From Amphirosellinia nigrospora (lineage: Eukaryota; Ascomycota; Sordariomycetes; Xylariales; Xylariaceae): a stretch of 64,000 nt of DNA. Of this stretch, positions 24,363 to 36,771 are shown one piece after another. A program made the position numbers and the translations under genes. Location of the stretch: the NCBI GenBank assembly GCA_004123355.1, contig SCHM01000001.1, forward strand, positions 3,278,001-3,342,000. Reading direction: 5' to 3'. The notes under the pieces were generated by a model. That model did no database searches, was not told the DNA's origin, and worked only from the letters and a program-made list of their open reading frames with translations. How positions within the stretch are numbered: position 1 is the first letter of the stretch; each line of letters opens with the position of its first letter.

Positions 24363-27300
24363 CTCGACATTTCTCCCAACAAGTCCCGGTTGTTCCCCTC
24401 ACGGTTTATGCTCTCTGGTCGCAGGCTCGTTTGACGCATTCAACTCCATTTGTGACGACTCTCACTACCTGGAGCGTTTTTTTGTCAGCTTCACCTTCTA
24501 AGCAGCTGTATTTGTGTTACACTAGCAATATTTCTCAAGCCTATTCAGGCACCTCGTTTCCTCGGTTTCTTTTTATCTTCATTTTCGCGTTGCGTTATTT
24601 CTGCCTGAACGTGCAGTTAAACCTTTTCCCTGAAGCAGCTTTCGTCATTGAGTCGTCTAGATCTTGATTCAAGAGTTCAGAATGCAATCTGAGCTCTTGA
24701 CCAATAGCATTCACAGAAACCAAGATACTAGTTAAATAGATAATGGAACGCTCTACTGTACTACTGACTCCATATTTGTAACCTCGAGTGAGACATATAC
24801 TGACACTAAATTAAACTAATGAGCTCCCAAATTGGATACTTCTGATGATACATACATGTGTCTGATCGGGTGCCCATCCCACTAGGTACCCATTCTGGTG
24901 ATAGAACAAGCAGCTCAACAGATGTATTCTTGAGTTCGGATACTATTAGCGGGCCTCAGCTAATATATATATATCTGGATGCAAGCAAATGTCGCTTTCA
25001 GTTGTGGTTTGGGAAGTTGACACCTTCGTCATTCTATTGACGAGATGTGCCGTGAGAAAAAAAGGAGACTTGAAATATTGTAAAGCATAGTATGGATATG
25101 CTAACATAGCAATTAGTCAATACGGCTTGGGGTTGGAAGTGTGCAATTTGTGAGTGATAGAACACACGTAAGACATCATAGCTTCAAGATTGTTTGTTAC
25201 CGAGAACTACGGATGCTTTAGGTGGCGTTTACAGAGGTTATAACGTCATGCCAACATTCGCTCATTATTCAATTGCCTAGTTGAGATTCAGATAGTTCTG
25301 GCTAGCGTAGGACTTATTGGCTGGGGCGATTGGTATATCTGCGTTGATCGTCTGAATAGCTGTATGTGAATGGGGATAACCACGCTTGGTAGAATGCGGC
25401 CCTGAGGTTTGGGTTTATATTGCAATCATCACGCTCAAGAGTATGCGGTTTACGGTAGATGGACATAATTGCGGATGGTGCGATGGGTTATTTAGATCCC
25501 CGCAAGGGTCGGCTGTCGGGTCTGACGCGTGATCAAAGATCTAAAGGTAGTGGGAATCACGTCGGTTATCTGAAGGGGGTTGAAATGGGGTGATCGTCGT
25601 GATAGTTGCGATGTTCTTGAGGTGGTAGGGTTTCGTCGATTGTGGAACCGGGTTTGAAATTATGATCTATTTGGTATCTACTTAGGTAATTAAGACTCAT
25701 TCGTTGAGTAGGACGTACTGAGGTACTCATCTCGCGGAGGAGCTTGAAGTCCGCGACCTAGTCGTCCTAGTTCAATACCATATGACCTCAATATCTACTA
25801 GATGGCGAACGGAGTGGTGAACGCCCAATCTCGAATACCAATCATCGAAGGGCTTCTTCTATACCTAGTACTTGTAGATCAGTGCCGGCTTGCTGCGGAG
25901 TGTAGAATGTAGGCTGCTGTGGACATTGGTAGGATTGTGAGATTGGCCCACTGAGTCGCCCATATTGTTTGCGGATGGGACGGGAAGAAGAGTCATAGCT
26001 GGTTCGGGAAGAATTACGACTCGAAATTGCTAGCGGATGACTCGCGTTTTAGTGAGTATGTGGCTGCGATGGTGAGATTGAGAGATCAAGTGCTCTGCCT
26101 CAAAACCGTTGACCACGCGCCGGTAGACCCGATAGGTATAGGTTGTAGCGGATAACTCCAGTAGACGCAGTTGGCCTCAAAAAAACCAATCGCTTTCTAG
26201 CTACTTGTAACTTGCCACGTTATGATGGAGGGATAGCTTGTCACGACGAATCCTACGGCCTTTCTGGCCGCCTGTGCGATTGGTGGGAACTGTAGCAAGA
26301 CGAAGACCAGTATCAGGTTCCCTAGTATGTGAGTATGGTGCAATGGGATGTCAGACTTGCTAGCATTACATTAAGTGCTAAATACGTGAACCTGTTCAAG
26401 TCAATGCTTAAAATGTTATTTGCTGAAGAATATTCACCGACCTCACCACAAGCTACTGCTAACTCGACAGCGGTCCTGTAGGGCTGGAGATGAGCCTATC
26501 GGATTAAAGAGTGACAAATGGTGACTTTTTAGAACACCCACTTTTGTCTGCACTATACCATGTGTGTACTAAGTATGTAAAGCTTGTCCTTCGGCTTGAC
26601 TAAAGAAAAAATCTATTTATGGTTTCTGTAACTCAACTACCGGTTCTTAAGGGTGGGCGAGACTGCTGATGGGATTTGGTGTTGAAGTGGCATGTCATTT
26701 AGCGTGTTGACGCTACTGTGGAAAAGGACTAAAGCCAAAGTCCCAGCGATTCTATTTTTAGACGTTAGGTAGTAACGCGAGTTTGAGTATCAACTTACAC
26801 TAGATGGACGACACGTGTCAGGGCGACGGAGTTCGGCGACGCGTTGGTCCTGGTGCCGTCTATTATCTTATATCCAATAGACGAAAAAGTGTTGAACTGC
26901 TGGCGGAGTTGAGGATTCTAGAAAATGATACACTATGGTGCCACGCTTAGCTTGATGCAACATACCCCGGAGTTGCTACAACCTAACCTACAGTAGCGAA
27001 AATGACACCCAATCCCGTGGGATCGGCATCGTGTAGCAAACGACTCACTGCGCCGCACGGTTCGTTCGATTAATTAGCATAGGCTGTCTTACTTAACGTA
27101 CGACTATTGATGAGATATACCGACACGTCCAACATACAAGTTTCGTAAGCCCTGGATATGATGTCGACAGCCATGGAAAAGAAAGGAAAAGTAACACGGG
27201 CGGGTATGCACGAGTTCGCGAATCTATGTCGGATAATAAGTCAGCTGTTAAGTCCAGAGACTGTTTGGCTGGCACTGTATCATCCGATCCAAGACAAGCA

Positions 27301-28433
27301 ATGATCGGCCCCGGCATCCAGGGTCCGCACTAGTAGGGGTTGATTGGCCGGACACTTCAGCTCACCTACTCAGCCGCAGACAGGCTGGTGGCTCTGTGGT
27401 GGTGCCAGTTCGCTATAACGCCCTCCAGTCCCTACGAGGCTTAGGCTAGGCCTTTTGCATTATTGGAAAACCGAGCGGGTGGGCCCTAAGTCATGCTAGC
27501 TGCCTCCACGGTTTTATATTAGATCATGACGCTAACTTCTGCCAGCCGACGCTCCTTAGCGCTGGAGCCAGAACGAAAACTTGGAACCAGTAGTCGAGGA
27601 TCGCTAATGTGCGTGATGTACCAGTCAGTTAGCGAGTTGATGGTGTTATTGGTTCCTGCCATCAGCCAGGGCGTACACAATCTTGGCATCGGCGGGAACA
27701 AAAGAGGCAACATGCTCGAGCAGGAGACTCAGTCGCCTTATAAGTAGTTTGGCTCAACCCAATCTCGGTAGTTAATCGACTATCCCTCTTCAAGTTCCAG
27801 CAACGAGATTCTGCTTACCCGCAGACTAGCCTTATAAATCATCCTAGCCAACCAAATAACGCCACTGGCCCATGTTTATGGCGCCGTCTTACTTGTGCCT
27901 TCGGTTGTTGTGATCCACAGCGTCAATCACAGCATCGGTGGAGCGGTGATGATGGTCCTAGTGGGAGGCGATGCAGCCATCTGCGACTAGTCTCAGAAGC
28001 CGTCTAATGTAGGTCGTCTACAGGTCCTACCTATCACTTTGTAGAAAAGCCTCCATGCCCGCTCTTTTTTTCGTTTGCAGCTTTTATCTGATGGTCCGTC
28101 GACAGGCGAAGCCACCATTCCTACCTTGCAAGACATTCGAATGGAGTTGATTGTGAGAATGACGAGGACCATGTCATGACGAAGGGTATACACGATCACA
28201 AAAGAAAAGAGTTCATTGGAAATTGGAATCGCCAACTTATCACTCCGGCTCGACGCCTCATCATATTCACCCAAACAACACCCAGGCAGCCGGAAGAGCT
28301 TGCGAGCTAGAAACAGAGCCACGTGGGAAAAAGTTATAGGCATAGGAACACGATACGCTACATACACTAAAGGATGCTGGGATCACACCGCGACAATGCT
28401 CACTTCAGTCGCGCTGGGTGGAGGAAGAGAGTG
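24363..28433. other. large gene-poor region
   Basis: About 4 kb between Argonaute and the membrane protein. The first 300 bp are T-rich and likely the Argonaute 3' UTR. The rest shows only short ORFs (27093-27317, 27519-27747, 27993-28434) without recognisable features. I found no MITE copy, tandem array or tRNA in it. Confidence 0.45.
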
Positions 28434-29876
28434 ATGCTGCCATGCTGGATCATTCAAATTCTTATTCTAATAAGCGTGATGGGCCTATTTTCTTACCGCC
28501 TATCGCACACCGTCACGACTTGGAGGAAGAGGAGAGCAAGGGAACTGTGCCCTTGGTCGAATTTGTGTAAGTGTCCTCGACCCTTTGAGCGGCCGGATCC
28601 TCACAAGTCGATGGCTTGCCTAAGCAATTGCGGCGAGAGGTTAAAGGGCTAACGAGACTTTTACAGATGGGAAGTTGCGAACATCTCATTTTCGCTGATA
28701 TCGCTTGCCGTCACTTTGGTCGCAATCGCTAGATTCATAGCCGAAGTCTTGACGAGTGTCTCAGTACTATTTGGCTGCATTCTGAATCTCGTGCTGTCAG
28801 GTGTTGTTTTGCGCTGGACATCGTGATTTATGTCCAACGCAGGGACAGACAGTATTCAACAATAGGGCTTGGTCTCGACGCCGTTCTCATGTGAGTATTT
28901 CCCCCCTCCCACTTTCGATCTCCGCATGGGGAAGACAGCCATGCTAATGTAGTCGCCAGATTCGTTACTATCATTCCATTGATCTACGCGGTCATTATCT
29001 ATCGCCGCGCCCTGAACTATGACGACTATCACCTACCATACAACCACAAGTCCTTCGGGTATGCTTCGGCCGAGGAAGGCATCGAAGATAGATCCTCCCT
29101 GTACCTCGATCCACCCACTCCTTACGACCCGACCGCCCAGACTTTGGGCAACATAATAACAATAACGAGTGCCGACGCACCAACCCGTGGCCGATCGATC
29201 TCGATAGGTAGCCGTCGCGTTTCGCTCTCCTTCAGTCGAAACGCGAGTACGTCGCCTCATCCTTCACCAGCGCTAGATACCACACAGGAGCAGGACCGCC
29301 GCGTTAGCTATGACCATAAGCGAGATACACAATTCGAAGTCTACGTAGCGCGACGGGCAAGCCAGAGCTCAGCATCCATCTCGTGCGAGCTCCTACGAAA
29401 GTGGTTCCTTTCAAAACGACGTGAGACGCGCCTTGGGCGATGAGTTCGGATTCGGCGACTTGCCCTCGCCGGCGGATCCCGTCATGACCATCGGCAAGGG
29501 CGAGGTGGTCAGCTCGGGCGCCGTGTCTGCCGGCCAGGTCTCGCGGCCGCGGGTGAGCTCCGTCGGGCGACAGGTGAGCTACGAGGCCATCGTCGGCGGC
29601 AAGAGCAGCCCCAGCGTCACCATCACGACGCCCCCCGAGGAGACGCTGCAGCGCGGCCACAGCCTACACTATATCCCCGAGGCACGCGAGGAGGAGGACC
29701 GCCACGTAAGCCCGCGAGCCATGCGGAAACGAGCAGTGAGCGAGAGCCAGCAGGCCCTCCTCGGCAACAGCGACTCGGAGAGCCGGAGCGGGCGGAGAAG
29801 TCCTGTGCGGATCGAGCGGGTCGATGGGCTTGAGGACGTAGAGCTCGAAAATAGAAAGCGCAGGAGAAATCCGTGA
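28434..29876 (+). CDS. Four-transmembrane protein with a long cytosolic tail, function unknown
   Basis: Exons 28434-28566, 28667-28890 and 28960-29876; introns of 100 and 69 nt. Predicted membrane segments are IIQILILISVMGLFSYRL, the stretch around FSLISLAVTLVAIARFI, CILNLVLSGVVL and IFVTIIPLIYAVIIY, all in the first 150 residues. About 275 hydrophilic residues follow, rich in Ser, Arg and Pro, with repeated SxGSRR/SxSFSRN-type basic-Ser sites and a C-terminus of ENRKRRRNP. Frame faults at about 28530 (G run), 28808 and 29365 are each 1-2 bases. The repaired length is about 425 residues. The arrangement resembles widespread uncharacterised ascomycete membrane proteins. I cannot assign a function. 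Confidence 0.65.
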
Positions 29877-30299
29877 TACCCAGGGAAACAAAAAACATCT
29901 TCTTTGCGATAATGTCCCTGAATACGGTGATATGGCTAGAGGGTCTATCCTTTTTACATTTTGGTCACGGGAGGCGTTTCTAGTTGATGGGGTATATTGC
30001 TACGGCTCGGCGTTGCGCACTCTGCTTTTAAGTTGGCTACGAGGGAAACGTGCAAAGAAGTTATTTAGTGTGTATATATTTATGAAGGCTCGGCTTCGTC
30101 GTACTCTGCTAGTCAAGCACAAGAGGAGAATAGACTGCTCCCACCTTGGTCTGTTAATGTATTTTGAACATTTGCCTATAAGCGTCACGAGACTCAATTC
30201 CACGAATGGTCTAGGATTACAATGACAAGAGAAGCCCCGAATATAGGACTTCTGGGGCCAACTCACGATATAGATTTGTTCAGTACTACTTCTTTTGAA
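29877..30299. other. intergenic spacer
   Basis: About 420 bp with the membrane-protein 3' UTR. No further feature is seen before the MITE copy. Confidence 0.5.
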
Positions 30300-30574
30300 A
30301 GTCACACGAATGTAGCTCGATGACTGAAGACGAGGCCGACGGAGTCTCACCAGTCTCACGAGTCTCAAACCTTCACCGAAGCTTCATACTGAGTACCGAG
30401 ACAGGTCAGACTCCGGATACACAAGTCAAGCGAAGTCCGGGAGACAACAGGAAAAGATACGAGGCTCCTGCCTGGAGATGCAGAAAGATAGATCGTCATG
30501 ACACCTGTGGCAAAATAGTCGTTTAGTAGCGAAGTTGAATATACTCCAAGCCCTCTGTACGAGCCCTTGTTACA
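30300..30574. mobile_element. MITE-like element, copy 2 (275 bp)
   Basis: The right end read inward is TGTAACAAGGGCTCG, one mismatch from copy 1 over the first 14 bases. The left end, AGTCACACGA, is more degraded. The inner left block CTCGATGACTGAAGACGAGG is nearly identical to copy 3 (one substitution in 20). The right block AAGCCCTCTGTACGAGCC matches copy 1. Flanking target duplications are no longer recognisable. No coding capacity. Confidence 0.65.
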
Positions 30575-31105
30575 GAGAGACAGCCTGATGCATGTCTAAA
30601 TAGGAATGGTTGCTGGCTCTAGGCGAATCTGCTTTAACTTAGTACATAACTTATCTCATGTTCCTTCCGCCGTAGCTTGATTTGCCACCTACGAAGTGGC
30701 TTCGGGTGTGATTTTCACGGTACTACGTCCCACGTGAGTTTTTCTTTGAATTATCCGGGTCTATGATTGGGTCATTCTACTATTCGGAGCATGGTGAATT
30801 GTTCCTAACACAACTTGAAGTGCACAACAGGTCATTCATATACACATAATGTCGCGGGATCAACTGCTTGGGTGGAATTCTATTATTATAGTGCTCGGTG
30901 CATTGCCGAAGACTGACACCTGTCGGCTAATTAGGACATGGTATCAATCCTCCTATTATCAGTACCCTGCTATTTCTCTATCTGGCGTAGTCGTCTCCGT
31001 ATTGGCGTTTTCTAATGTAGTTGGATCGAAGCCCGGGGCTGTTTGCTCGTAGTCGTGATTTATTCCCGGGCCCTTTCCTAGCGAGGTAGGTTTTGGTTGG
31101 TTGAT
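30575..31105. other. intergenic spacer with a weak tRNA-like stretch
   Basis: About 530 bp. Around 30976-31050 there are strings resembling an internal A box (TGGCGTAGTCG) and a B box (GGATCGAAGCC) 40 bp apart, but the stems do not pair, so no tRNA is called. Otherwise nothing. Confidence 0.4.
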
Positions 31106-31339
31106 TTATTGACCCGCGTCGGTTGCGGCCTTGTAGACGTTGGCTGAGTCAAATGGGACGACGTCTCCGTTCTTTGTGCTCATGGCGGCACCTTGGACTT
31201 GGACACCACCAGCTTGGCGCGGTACTTTGACTGCGGCACGGTTAGTGGAATGGCGTGAATCTGGGATGTCTGTCATATACATACTGAACTGGCCCATGGC
31301 AACAGTGAAAAGAGCAAAGATAGCGACGGTGTACTTCAT
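31106..31339 (-). CDS. Small secreted protein
   Basis: Minus-strand ORF starting MKYTVAIFALFTVAMG, a clean signal peptide, with the mature part ending ANVYKAATDAGQ. A good intron sits inside at 31284-31231 (GTATGT donor, CACTAAC branch site, GCAG acceptor, 54 nt). Removing it keeps the frame and gives 59 residues; retaining it gives 77. The mature peptide has no Cys and no known motif. The start at 31339 is chosen because the longer frame to 31444 has no sensible N-terminus. It could be a secreted signalling peptide, an effector-like protein or a cell-wall protein; none of these is shown. Confidence 0.55.
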   Translation of the reverse strand: MKYTVAIFALFTVAMGQFSMYMTDIPDSRHSTNRAAVKVPRQAGGVQVQGAAMSTKNGDVVPFDSANVYKAATDAGQ

Positions 31340-32828
31340 CTTGACTGATGTTTTGTTTAATGCTTCGAAGCTGAATGAATGATGTAGGTCGGCCGGCGAC
31401 GAGCAGATGCAAATATGTTTATAGCGAAGAGAAGGTTTTAACAACGCAAAGGGAAAAATGGGTGTGGAAGAACGGATGAGTGAGATGATTTCAACCTTGG
31501 CATCGAGCGGGATGCGAGGCCTTTTGTATCATCATGCGAGCATCTACAGGATCTCTACGGTTTGTTGATTTGACTGATTGATCAGCCGCTGAACGCTTGT
31601 TGATTCACTAACGAAAGGGGTTTTGATTACTAGCCGCTGCGCCATATTGATCCTCGACGATGATGAGAACTCCTGAGACGCATCCGAGAGTGTTGACCAA
31701 TATTACTGTGTACAGCTGGAAGTCCCAGATATTGCCTAAAAGAGCAGCAACTCGAAGCCTGGCTGGGGTTTTGACAAGTACCAATGCCAGCGCCATGGGC
31801 CCCATCGAATAAACATCTTAAACCCGGATATATCCGAACTTCTGATTGGCTGCCTTTTAACTGACAGGACGGGGACGAAACGGAGAGATGTAAGGGCGGA
31901 TCCCTTGGGTTTCACGGTGCAGAGCCGCGTCGGGAGGGGCGGGAGCCGGGTCTGAGACGAGATCTGTAACGGCATGCCCCCATGTTTATCTCGACCTGCC
32001 CAGCCATCTCTGCCCGCCAACACAAACAAAACGCGCCGATCGTCCCATATCCGATGATTCAGGGCGAGGGCCTGGACTCCGCGTCTGCCGGCTTCGAGTG
32101 TTCCGCGTTACAGATGCTTGGCACAGTTCAAGGCTATTCTTGGTCGGGTGCCAAGATATGATACACAGGATGACAGGGTCGGCGCGTCATTGGTCCTTTC
32201 GCTAACGACGGTGAATGAGTAGGCGCAGTTACGGAGAAACGTGCGACGGTATGATTGAGTTGAGACCGCCACTTGCATGAGATCGGATAACGAGTGTCGA
32301 GTTCAACTGAGTCTAAATGACTAGGCGCCTCCCCTAGGTCATTGATTGAGGTACTTATTACCCTTCATTTAGATGTACACAAATACGACTCTGCCATGCG
32401 CGCTTACGTAGGCGGTGTATGAATATGATATTTGAACGACGAGGGAAAATGAAATAAACCTGGACGGTTCAGAAGCTTAACGTTGTAGTTGAACATGGCT
32501 TCGATTGTAGCCTACATAGCCTTCGGTGCCGTTGATGGTACCTACATTTGACCCTCATTATGGTGTGATATGAATGAAGTGAAGGACACCTACAGCTCAA
32601 GTTGTGCATCAAGAAACTTTTATGAGAGGAGATCTAAACATGTGAGATAATATGAGTAGAGTGGGCGAAAGTTGGCATACGATCAATTGTCTTAGTCAGC
32701 TGAATTGTACCCAAAATATGGGTCAAAAAGGGTTTGGTGGATTCGCCACATTCAATCAATCGACTTCGCGAGCGATGGCGCTCTGCCTAGCATTTAGGTG
32801 ATAACCCTGTCACGCTGTCGAATTCGAC
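31340..32828. other. intergenic region with one doubtful short ORF
   Basis: About 1.5 kb. A minus-strand ORF at 31608-31805 (65 codons) has two hydrophobic stretches (MGPMALALVLVK and LYTVILVNTLGCVSGVLII) and could be a small membrane protein or an exon, but nothing around it supports a gene. The remainder appears empty. The last part is the promoter of the Rieske-DUF455 gene. Confidence 0.4.
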
Positions 32829-34313
32829 ATGTCGACCATCGACATTGGCTCGGCCGAAGACCTCGCGCATTCGCGATATGCGCTGAGGCTGTCTAATGGC
32901 AAGCGGCTCATACTTTTTCGCCTGCCGCGAATTAGCCAGCCAGATACTCCAGCCGGCCTCGGGAGTCATGATTGGGTCTATTATGCCATGGAAGCCGAGT
33001 GTCCGCATGCTGGCGGCCAATGGCTGATGCCCATATAGACATCGAGGATTCTTCATATGTCGCATCAGTGCGTAATTCTCGGAACCATTTTCCTCTTGTT
33101 TTGCAAACCCTGGAGCACGATATCTTTCTATTGAGATGAGAAAGTGTCACGAAGCTCCTGGAACCCTCACAAATCATGCTCTATATGGCAATAGCTAACT
33201 TTGAGTGCATATAGTGTCCCTGGCACGCTTACGACTTCAACCTTAATACCGGTGAGTCTAGTTATGGCGTCAAAGCGTGCACTTATCCCGTCCGCCTGGA
33301 GAATGGTAGAGTGCTGCTGTGGCTTGCTGAAGCACAAGATGTGCGGATATCTGCTATCCAGCCTGTCAGTGAGAGGGTCAAATTCAAACATGGCCACGAG
33401 AAAAACCCACGGGTCCGCCCAAGTATCTCCGCGACGAAGCTACCTTGTGTGATTGGTGTGTGCATATACTAAATACTTCTGACCCGGAACATAAGATTGA
33501 GCTCACCACACATCTCTTCTCCTTATTTGCTACGCGGGAACACTCATCGACACCTATGAGCCTCGGTGCCGGCACTGTCACAGCCCCTGATGAGCCTCCA
33601 AGGCAAGATCTCCGGGAAGTGAAACCTGGCCAGATGCCCAAGGCTGGCAAAGGGGAAGCCTAAAGAGCAGAATTACTATGCTGCACGCTCTTGCGAACAT
33701 TGAGCAATGGGCGATCGACCTTGCCATAGATATATGCGTGAGGTTTGCCACGTTCCAAACCACTGCGAGCACCCACTCGGTTTCTCAAAACTTGCCTCGG
33801 ACCTTTTACTACGACTGGCTCAAAGTAGCCAATGATGAAGCCAAACATTTCTCCCTACTGCGCGCTCGGCTAGAGGAGCTAGGGAGCGGTTTCGGGGCGC
33901 TCCCGGTGCACCACGGGTTATGGGAGTCTGCTACTATGACGGCACACGATCTCCGCGCCAGGATAAGTGTGATAGCACTCGTCCACGAGGCTCGCGGCCT
34001 AGACATCAATCCCCTGACGATCGAGAAATTCCGCGTGGCGGGAGATAGGGAGAGCGTCGATGTCATGACCATCATCCACAATGACGAGATCACACACGTG
34101 ACGACGGGTCATCGGTGGCTATCATGGATATGCGAGCAAGAGGGCACAGACCCGGTTCAAGTCTTCCGGGGCAACGTACAGAGACATTTCAGAGGTGTTG
34201 TCAAGGGCCCTTTCAACATTGATGCTAGGCAGCAAGCTGGCATGGATAAGAGCTATTATGTGGATCTAGCTGGACTGCCGGGCGGGAAAGGGGAGGTGAT
34301 TGCTGGTGGCTGA
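32829..34313 (+). CDS. Rieske [2Fe-2S] domain fused to a DUF455 ferritin-like domain
   Basis: Exons 32829-33067 and 33215-34313; intron 147 nt with a GCTAAC branch site. N-terminal Rieske fold: Cys58-Pro-His60 in AECPHAGG and Cys81-Pro-Trp-His84 in CPWHAYDFNLNTG, the pairs that hold a 2Fe-2S cluster. A linker ends in DEPPRQDLREVKPGQMPKAG. The C-terminal half (about 235-446) is DUF455 and carries a ferritin-like di-iron pattern: Glu in ANIEQWAID, ExxH in NDEAKHF, Glu in LVHEARGLD and ExxH in NDEITHV. Three one-base gaps (near 33023, 33431 and 33654, in C or G runs) break the frame; with them the length is 446. The domains suggest internal electron transfer to a di-iron site, perhaps an oxygenase or hydroxylase. 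Substrate and pathway are unknown. No signal peptide, so probably intracellular. Confidence 0.88.
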
Positions 34314-35063
34314 TGAGGGAAATGCAGCCATAAAATGATGAGAAACTTCGGCTACCCATATCATCTTCTCATACCTTATAATCAGCTTGACACTCCCCGT
34401 CTCGGCATAAGAATCTGACACTGCACTGTTTTCTCATTTGAGCACAGTCTATCTACAAACCTTGCAGGGGTTGGGCTTTTGTAATAATAATCGACATATT
34501 CCGATGAGATATTGCTTCTTAGGCATCTGCGTACATAGTGCAGGCAACTTATGTCCGGGTACAGGCCTCATTCGCCCAGCCAACACCCGGACTAGGCGCT
34601 GTCCAGTTGAGAACATCATAAAGGGATGACGAGGGGCTCAGCCCAATGGCGGGGCAGGAGGTAAGGCTAAGTAAGCACGCTAGCACGCGCTGGTGCAAGT
34701 TTATACAGGCAGTTTTACCATGATAGGCAATACTGCTACCTTAAGTACCGTATGCAGACGGCAATGCCCATATCATATAGGTACTTCAGTTACCGTTACC
34801 ATGATGTGCTGAAGAGCGGGGTTGCGCCATCTACCCGACTCGTATCTTTCCACATATCAACGTGATGTCCCGATGGCCCATGACGGCTGTGATGCGTCTT
34901 TTCCGCTTCTTTACCTTTCCCTAGTTGCTTTTTTAAACCGTGTTCACTTTCCGGTCTTACATCACGGTCTTGCCCCCCACTCTTCGTCTCTTCCGTCCGT
35001 CCCTTTTCCGTTCGCGCTACTCACTCCTCAGAGCATCAGAGGATCAGTACAATAGAGCATATC
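34314..35063. other. intergenic region and AMMECR1 promoter
   Basis: About 750 bp. The last 200 bp are pyrimidine-rich (TTTTCCGCTTC, CCTTTTCCG), typical of a fungal promoter and leader. No ORF or repeat of note. Confidence 0.5.
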
Positions 35064-35854
35064 ATGGCGACCGTTTCACATTGCCTTTACTGCTTTGAGT
35101 CGCTGGCTGCCCACCTCGAAAGCCGCAAGCCTATGACCCTCACAGAAGTGCTTGAGTCGTGGGAGAAATACTGCAAAGATGCCGACATAGCTGCTAAGAA
35201 ACAATTGCCTGCTCTTCGTCGTGTCGCCGACAGCTCCGCTTCCGCAAGCAGTCTATCTACGCCATCTTCGGGCTCGACGCGTCGCTCGACAACGACACAC
35301 CCGCAACGTCCACTTTTTCCTTACCCCGCCGAGCGTTCCACCATTACCGAGTCTCCCTCTTCGTGACATGGAACACAGTCTCGGCATCGGGACGCACATC
35401 GCTTCGTGGGTGCATTGGGACGTTTGAAGCACAAGAGTTGGATGAAGGGCTATCTTCTTACGCCATCACCTCCGCAATTCACGACACACGGTTCGACCCC
35501 ATCTCGAAACGGGAACTACCGTCACTCGAGGCTGCTGTCACACTTTTAACCGACTTCGAGGATTGTCATGACGCTATGGACTGGGAGCTCGGCACGCATG
35601 GGATACGGATCAGCTTCATTGACCGCGGCAGACGATACGGTGCCACCTACCTCCCAGACGTGGCAGTTGAGCAGGAGTGGACCAAGGAAGAGACATTGGT
35701 GAGCCTCATGCGGAAGGCCGGTTGGGTCGGCCGAAGGGATAAATGGCAAGACATTGACCTGAAAGTCGTCCGGTATCAAGGCAAGAAGGAATCATTGCAG
35801 TACCCGGAATACAAGCACTGGCGTGACTGGATCCAAACGAACACCGGTGCATGA
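35064..35854 (+). CDS. AMMECR1 family protein
   Basis: Intronless gene. It starts MATVSHCLYCFESLAAHLE, the typical fungal AMMECR1 N-terminus, followed by a Ser/Thr-rich linker (about residues 50-100). The core reads LFVTWNT, then LRGCIGTF, the hallmark AMMECR1 motif, LSSYAITSAIHDTRFDPIS, ISFIDRGRRYGATYLPDVA and a C-terminal KVVRYQGKKES. A one-base gap in a C run near 35360 splits the gene into two overlapping frames. One extra C gives 263 residues. The family is conserved from archaea to man. Its biochemical role is unknown, though a nucleic-acid or protein-modifying function has been proposed. Confidence 0.92.
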
Positions 35855-36771
35855 TAGATGTGATTACACGTATTACAATTGTCACTTGAAGCGGATAGCT
35901 AGAGCGTATACGACAGGGCGGATTTTGTTGTGTTTCGGCGTATGGTAATCAAGGCGTCATGGGCGAACAGGTTGGGTACAGAGTGGGAGCACCAGTTCTC
36001 GATCTCATTTGATACAGGTAGATGGCGTTTTCGCTTCGAACCTTCAGCTTGATCTCAAGAACCAGTACCAAAGGAACAGATAGCAGAAAAAGGATTTTCC
36101 CTTGAAACCTCAAGTCGAGACTACTTGCCATTAGCAGGTATGGGCTGGGCCGATGTTTGTCTCTCTGGCAATGTGGCGTTGCCTCTGGGCCTATTGCCTC
36201 GTCCCTTGAGGTTGTTCCACTAGGATTTGTCATTGATTATTCTCAATGGAATCATCTCTCTGCACAACGTAACACACTTGTTGCCAATCCGAGAGGAGCA
36301 TCTTCTTATTATACTCCAATACAATAAAACACGCCCCTGCGGAATTCTAGCCAAAAGCAAGAGAATCGGGCCGCGGAGATTAGAATTATCAAGTCGATGT
36401 CGAAATTCGATCAGTCCGCTGGAATGTGCACTATAAAAAGCGATTAATCTGCTATTAAGCCCTTCGAAATCCAATGTCTCAAAACAGAGCAATACTGTCT
36501 CCAATCTATCCCCATAAACTGCGCTCTTAGGTGATCCCTTCATTCTTTCATGCTTCGTAGCTGTCTTGCGGCGCGCTTTCTTCCATTCCGTCTCTACGCG
36601 CATCACGATGTCTTGAGACGAATATCCCACGCTATGTTCCCTCTTTTTGCCATTCTCTTCTTGCTATCATATACTACTACTGCTCAGGTTTGCAATTACT
36701 AAATTGCACTTTCCTTTGCAAATTTACATTTCGCCCGACGCTTCAAACGATCCGAGATACCGTCGCTTCTC
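35855..36771. other. intergenic region
   Basis: About 900 bp including the aspartyl protease promoter. The minus-strand ORF at 36220-36630 has no recognisable motif. A short plus-strand hydrophobic start at 36632 (MFPLFAILFLLS) runs into a stop and is probably chance. Confidence 0.45.

Noticed and set aside
30976-31050. tRNA-like A box and B box with a TTTCTAA loop
   Set aside because: The acceptor, D and T stems do not pair; at best a decayed tRNA fragment.
31608-31805. 65-codon hydrophobic ORF on the minus strand
   Set aside because: Possible small membrane protein, but with no homologue I recognise and no splice or promoter support.
36220-36630. 136-codon minus-strand ORF before the aspartyl protease
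   Set aside because: No motif; it lies in the protease promoter.
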